DNA from: DASVUS01 sp036388675 | GTDB taxonomy: Bacteria; Armatimonadota; Abditibacteriia; Abditibacteriales; Abditibacteriaceae | DNA length: 64,000 nt | Assembly: GCA_036388675.1 (NCBI GenBank) | Contig: DASVRI010000033.1 | Span: 298,306-362,305 of the forward strand | Direction of reading: 5' to 3' | Shown here: piece by piece, positions 60,857 to 64,000 of the stretch | Position numbering within the stretch: the first letter of the stretch is position 1 | How the letters are laid out: each line of letters opens with the position of its first letter | The notes under the pieces: generated by a model | Seen by the model: only the letters and a program-made list of their open reading frames with translations | Database searches by the model: none | Told to the model about the DNA's origin: nothing | Position numbers and translations under genes: made by a program

Positions 60857-60957
60857 GCTGACAGAGTCTTAAATTTAGATTAAGAACCGTTTTGCACTGT
60901 TCTGTTACAATCACGACGTTCCCTCACCATTCAAGCTTTGCAGAAAAGGCCCTTTGC

Positions 60958-61773
60958 ATGAGTACTCAGTTAAGCTCCGCCGAGCAGGAACTCGCCGCAC
61001 GCTCCGACTTCACGCAAGATGTTTTGTCACTTTTGAAAGAAACGTTTCAAACAGAACTGCTTCACTGGAGCATTGACGCCTATCGCGCCGCCGATGAGGT
61101 TTTGCCTTCCTATTCGGTTGCGGTGCGCCTGGGCGAGCCGGAAATGATCGAAGGTGCAGGTTTCCCAGTGCGCCGCTTGCAGGCCGATGGAGTTTTCACA
61201 CTCATCGCACACGGCAATGCTCGTGACATGGTTCTGCAATTGCGACCGCAGTTACAGGAAGCGGGTTATATCATTGCTTTGGTGGGAAGTGACTCTGACA
61301 TCCGCAACCTGACACGCGAGAGTATCGAGGAAGCAGAGGAGAAATATGCGGGCCAGTGTGCCATCGGAGTACTCAAAGGCACCGAAGTTTGCGACTTTCT
61401 GCGCCTGCAAAACACCAACGGAGCCAACTTCGACCTCGATACGGAAAGTATCATCCGCAAGCTCGCGAATTGGGAACAGCTTTGCAGCCTGCATATTGTG
61501 GGCGCCGGATTCGATTGGGTCGATTTGCAATTTGATACACTGCCGGACAACCTGCAAGCCTTTGCGGAAGAGATATACGATTTCTGCCCCGACACACTTG
61601 ATCAGGGTTACGTCGGCCCTGACCCGACGAATGGCCGCGAGATGAGCGAAATGTCGCAGGAAGAAATGCTGCAAATGGTCGAGCAAATCGGCGATGCCAT
61701 CGACTCGCAGACTCCTGCCGACCTGGCCGAATTCCTCAGTCGCGAAAAGCGCCTCTGGTTGTGGTGGGATTAA
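60958..61773 (+). CDS. DUF4253-like protein of unknown function
   Basis: A 271-residue soluble acidic protein. The first half (VLSLLKETFQTELLHWSIDAYRAADEVLPSYSVAV) is unassigned. The last about 100 residues (LANWEQLCSLHIVGAGFDWVDLQFDTLPDNLQAFAEEIYDFCPDTLDQG ... LAEFLSREKRLWLWWD) match the DUF4253 pattern, in which FCPD-x6-G and a terminal LWWD are typical. The function is unknown. The GAGTACTC copy at 60960 overlaps the start codon (ATG AGT ACT CAG). Confidence 0.65.
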   Translation: MSTQLSSAEQELAARSDFTQDVLSLLKETFQTELLHWSIDAYRAADEVLPSYSVAVRLGEPEMIEGAGFPVRRLQADGVFTLIAHGNARDMVLQLRPQLQEAGYIIALVGSDSDIRNLTRESIEEAEEKYAGQCAIGVLKGTEVCDFLRLQNTNGANFDLDTESIIRKLANWEQLCSLHIVGAGFDWVDLQFDTLPDNLQAFAEEIYDFCPDTLDQGYVGPDPTNGREMSEMSQEEMLQMVEQIGDAIDSQTPADLAEFLSREKRLWLWWD

Positions 61774-61872
61774 CGTTGCTAGAATGCGGCGTCAGAACCG
61801 GGCCTGTATCCGATTCTTCATTGGCTATACTAAATGAACGCAGTTCACTCCGGCTGTTGAGTACTCAATCCT

Positions 61873-62847
61873 ATGGAATACACCTATCTGGGCAATACGG
61901 GCGTTCAGGTTTCGCGGCTTTGCTTCGGCACAATGTCCTTTGGCGGTGACGCCGATGAAGCCACTTCCGGCGCCTTGTTCGGTCGCTGCCGCGAAGCCGG
62001 CATCAACTTCTTCGATTGCGCCGATGTCTATTCGCAAGGCAAGGCCGAAGAAATTCTCGGTCGCCTGCTGCAAGGCTGCCGCGACGAAATCGTCCTCACC
62101 TCAAAAGTTTTCGGCGCGATGAGCGACGACCGCAATCAGCGCGGCCTGTCGCGGCGCCACATCACGCGCGCGGTTGAGGCCAGTCTAAAACGCCTGAACA
62201 CCGACCGCCTCGATTTCTATTTTGTGCATCAGTTCGACGCCAACACGCCGATGGAAGAAACGCTGCGCGCGCTTGATGACCTGGTGAGCGCCGGCAAGAT
62301 CGTGCATCCGGCAGTCAGCAACTGGGCCGCGTGGCAGATTGCGCTGGCATTGGGCAAATGCGAACTGAAACGCTGGGCACGCTTCGCCTGCATTCAACCC
62401 ATGTATAGCCTGGCCAAGCGCCAGGCAGAAGTGGAAATTTTGCCGCTGGCGCAGTCGGAGAACCTGGGTGTTATTCCCTATAGCCCGCTCGGCGGTGGCT
62501 TGCTGTCCGGCAAATACAGCAAGGAAGCAGGCAGTGGACGCCTGCGTGACAACGCCATGTATGCGCGACGTTATGGCGACACATCCTATTATGACCTGGC
62601 GGAACGATTCACCGAGTACTCGCGCGAGCATAAAGTCCATCCTGCATCGTTAGCCGTGGCCTGGGTCATGTCGCATCCGACTATAACGGCGCCGATCATC
62701 GGTGCGCGTAACGTAGAACAACTCGAACCATCGCTTCAGGCCGTGGACCTGCCAATGACACCCCAATGGCGCGAGGAAATTTCGTCGCTTTCGCCCACTC
62801 CCCCACCCGCGACCGACCGCAGCGAATCCCAACCAGCGAATAAATAG
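61873..62847 (+). CDS. Aldo/keto reductase
   Basis: A 324-residue TIM-barrel reductase of the YajO/potassium-channel-beta class. MEYTYLGNTGVQVSRLCFGTMSFGG, INFFDCADVYSQGKAEEILGR (catalytic Asp and Tyr), VLTSKVFG (Lys) and FYFVHQFDANTPMEETLRALDDLV (His) form the active site. IGARNVEQLEPSLQAVDL binds NADPH. The substrate cannot be read from sequence. A GAGTACTC copy ends 6 nt before the ATG. Confidence 0.93.
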   Translation: MEYTYLGNTGVQVSRLCFGTMSFGGDADEATSGALFGRCREAGINFFDCADVYSQGKAEEILGRLLQGCRDEIVLTSKVFGAMSDDRNQRGLSRRHITRAVEASLKRLNTDRLDFYFVHQFDANTPMEETLRALDDLVSAGKIVHPAVSNWAAWQIALALGKCELKRWARFACIQPMYSLAKRQAEVEILPLAQSENLGVIPYSPLGGGLLSGKYSKEAGSGRLRDNAMYARRYGDTSYYDLAERFTEYSREHKVHPASLAVAWVMSHPTITAPIIGARNVEQLEPSLQAVDLPMTPQWREEISSLSPTPPPATDRSESQPANK

Positions 62848-62882
62848 AACGGAGCCGAACTGAAACACAGTTCGGCTCCGTT
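62848..62882. terminator. Terminator, 15-bp perfect stem
   Basis: The segments 62848-62862 and 62868-62882 are exact complements with a 5-nt loop, followed by AGTTTTGTT. They lie between convergent genes and directly after the reductase stop. Confidence 0.88.
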
Positions 62883-62905
62883 AGTTTTGTTGTAACTCTC
62901 GCAAC

Positions 62906-63589
62906 CTAACGTCCGGCAATGGCAGCCAGCACACCGCCAAGAAAAGCCAGCACAAGTGCTACTTTGAACATAAAGAGCCACAGTCGCGCCCACCAACCGT
63001 GCCCGCCGCCTTTTTGCGCCGTCACGACATTAACGCTCACATTCTGCTGCGGCGCGCCATACCACGCCATCCCCTGTGGCGCCATGCCCTGAGGTGTCAT
63101 GGCTTGCGGCACCATCATCTGCGCACCGGCGACTTGAGGTGCAGCGTTTTGCGGCAGATGCGCCGGGTCACTGCCACCGCCCAACAGCCATGCCAGGCCG
63201 CGCTTCTTCGTGACGTGTGCCGCTATCGGCTGCGCATGTGGCACGACGCATTGAGAGGGAGCAGCCTGAATCGGAATGCCATGCACCGGAGTGCCGCAAC
63301 TGGCGCAAAATGCCGCACCATGCGCATGCTGTGAACCGCAACTCGCACAAAATCTTGTCTGTCGCGCTAATGATGGCTGCACACTGGGATCGGGCGTAGC
63401 ATGCGGCACCGAAGGAGCGGCCCACTGCGCTGTCGGCTGAGAGGCCAGTGCCGTCGTGCTGTTTTGCATGGCGCTTTGGGTCAGCGCATCGGCCCACGGC
63501 AGTCGGGTGTAACAGTGGTTACACGTCAGGGAGGTATAAGGATTCGGTTCGCCACAATAGGCGCACTGGCCACGATGTTCCTGGGTCAT
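62906..63589 (-). CDS. Zinc-ribbon protein with C-terminal membrane anchor
   Basis: A 227-residue protein. The start ATG 63589 has GGAGGAG upstream. Two zinc ribbons (CAYCGEPNPYTSLTCNHC near the N-terminus, and CASCGSQHAHGAAFCASCG at about 80-100) are joined by an Ala/Pro/Gln linker. A Met/Gly/Pro-rich repeat segment (TPQGMAPQGMAWYG) and one membrane helix (WLFMFKVALVLAFLGGVLAAIAG) end it. The layout is that of tail-anchored zinc-ribbon proteins of unknown function. The ribbons would face the cytosol. Confidence 0.75.
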   Translation of the reverse strand: MTQEHRGQCAYCGEPNPYTSLTCNHCYTRLPWADALTQSAMQNSTTALASQPTAQWAAPSVPHATPDPSVQPSLARQTRFCASCGSQHAHGAAFCASCGTPVHGIPIQAAPSQCVVPHAQPIAAHVTKKRGLAWLLGGGSDPAHLPQNAAPQVAGAQMMVPQAMTPQGMAPQGMAWYGAPQQNVSVNVVTAQKGGGHGWWARLWLFMFKVALVLAFLGGVLAAIAGR

Positions 63590-63621
63590 GAGGTGCTCCT
63601 CCGTCACTTTACTGGTTCTCA

Positions 63622-63627
63622 ATTATA
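63622..63627 (-). promoter_or_regulatory. Extended -10 promoter (TGC TATAAT) of the zinc-ribbon gene
   Basis: On the minus strand TGC precedes a perfect TATAAT, 32 nt before the ATG at 63589. This gene has a Shine-Dalgarno leader, in contrast to the leaderless set. Confidence 0.6.
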
Positions 63628-63810
63628 GCACTGAAAAGAAAGGGCTTGTCATCGCTTTTGCATGGAATGCTTGGGCAGTTCCCTATCGTAGGGTTTGGCA
63701 TTATGTCCCATGACAAAGACACCGCGGTATACCAGCCTCTGTCGAGTACTCAAAGCCTGATGTGAAGAAGTAACTTGCTTAGCAGAAACGCGAGTTGTGA
63801 CTAAAAAGCA

Positions 63811-63846
63811 CAAAAGCCTCTTCCGAGTACTCGGAAGAGGCTTTTG
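63811..63846. terminator. 36-bp perfect palindrome centred on GAGTACTC
   Basis: CAAAAGCCTCTTCCGA, GTAC and the complement form an uninterrupted palindrome whose centre is the iterated motif (63825-63832). As RNA it gives a 16-bp stem with a GUAC loop and a U-rich 3' arm, so it can end transcription on both strands. The remaining 63590-64000 spacer, apart from the promoter at 63622, shows no gene I can support. Confidence 0.7.
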
Positions 63847-64000
63847 CAGTTGGTGCAGCATGTGGCGCTGAGGACTGAGTAGCGCTTACGAGTTTCTGCT
63901 GGTCGGGCAGAGGAAGTCAAAACCCTTACGGGTGTGTGATGCGAGAGCGAAGTGTTTGAGTAGTGTCTGTTCGGCTGGTTGAGGCACTCTTGCGAGTGTT

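Larger units (their letters stand above)
15..63832. repeat. Dispersed highly iterated palindrome GAGTACTC (55 copies)
   Basis: Exact copies of the 8-base palindrome GAGTACTC, usually extended to CGAGTACTCG, start at 16, 474, 905, 1705, 2547, 3764, 4284, 6907, 7350, 8373, 9360, 11629, 12371, 13712, 14680, 23827, 25917, 27041, 28289, 29265, 29655, 30396, 30843, 31404, 31549, 32464, 33266, 35242, 35270, 37473, 39181, 39716, 40510, 41313, 41470, 44265, 44823, 46507, 47734, 48946, 49507, 51052, 52024, 53988, 54876, 57536, 59021, 59666, 59921, 60960, 61367, 61859, 62614, 63744 and 63825. A given 8-mer is expected about once in 64 kb. In genes it is read in all three frames (Glu-Tyr-Ser, Arg-Val-Leu, Ser-Thr-Arg), so the constraint acts on DNA and not on protein. 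The count was done by eye and may be off by one or two. Confidence 0.95.

Noticed and set aside
63649..63861. 70-codon minus-strand frame near the right end
   Set aside because: It runs through a 36-bp palindrome and has no domain or ribosome binding site.
63847..64000. Possible start of RNase P RNA (GAGGAAGTC near 63911)
   Set aside because: The conserved RNase P core GAGGAAAGTCC is not matched, and the flanking helices cannot be formed within the window.

Overview
The window looks like a chromosome segment of a moderately GC-rich, free-living diderm bacterium. The 2084-residue TPR protein ends in an outer-membrane barrel with a terminal Phe, and there is a cellulose-synthase-like glycosyltransferase, so an outer membrane is likely. 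The gene order accB-accC-nusB-folD ... xseA-xseB-ispA-dxs ... nadK ... recN is the old Terrabacteria/Firmicutes-type housekeeping string. With the diderm envelope, plant-polysaccharide enzymes and apparent leaderless promoters, my best guess is Armatimonadota/Abditibacteriota or a relative. This is inference, not identification.

Layout. 0-4.5 kb: end of a CrtC/AttH-like protein, a flavin disulfide reductase, a DedA membrane protein and a UvrC-like GIY-YIG nuclease. 4.5-6.7 kb: a small RiPP-type locus (lasso-type leader peptide plus HPr-kinase-like protein) between inverted repeats. 6.7-14.7 kb: ruvC, htrA, accB, a pseudopilin-like gene, accC, nusB, GH51 arabinofuranosidase, folD. 14.7-30.3 kb: an accessory block between folD and xseA, holding an acetyltransferase, a half-size EamA protein, a foreign-looking stretch with a large SARP/AfsR-type regulator and a broken IS256-family transposase, GH43, hicA/hicB with a decayed hicB, and a complete retron (ARM/HEAT-repeat protein, winged-helix-SWIM-BRCT protein, reverse transcriptase, and the msr-msd RNA with its promoter). 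30.3-41.6 kb: xseAB, ispA, GNAT, dxs, TPR protein, nadK, response regulator, epimerase, recN. 41.6-48.6 kb: RDD, MFS, SbcD-like nuclease, zinc ribbon, a toxin-antitoxin pair with a broken toxin, and pncA-pncB. 48.6-58.7 kb: polysaccharide synthesis/export pair. 58.9-64 kb: NamZ-like muramidase, PhoB-like regulator, DUF4253 protein, aldo/keto reductase, zinc-ribbon membrane protein.

Four signals stand out. (1) The palindrome GAGTACTC occurs 55 times by my hand count, where about one is expected by chance. It falls in genes (all three reading frames) and in spacers, like HIP1 in cyanobacteria, and is absent from 14.7-23.8 kb. (2) A retron whose composition matches what I recall as type XIII, with an msr-msd RNA whose a1/a2 pairing, 27-bp msd stem and consensus promoter can all be read directly. 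(3) An orphan lasso-type leader peptide next to an HPr-kinase-like enzyme, with no cyclase or protease in view. (4) Several genes carry a TANNNT box exactly 7 nt before the start codon and no Shine-Dalgarno sequence, which points to leaderless transcription.
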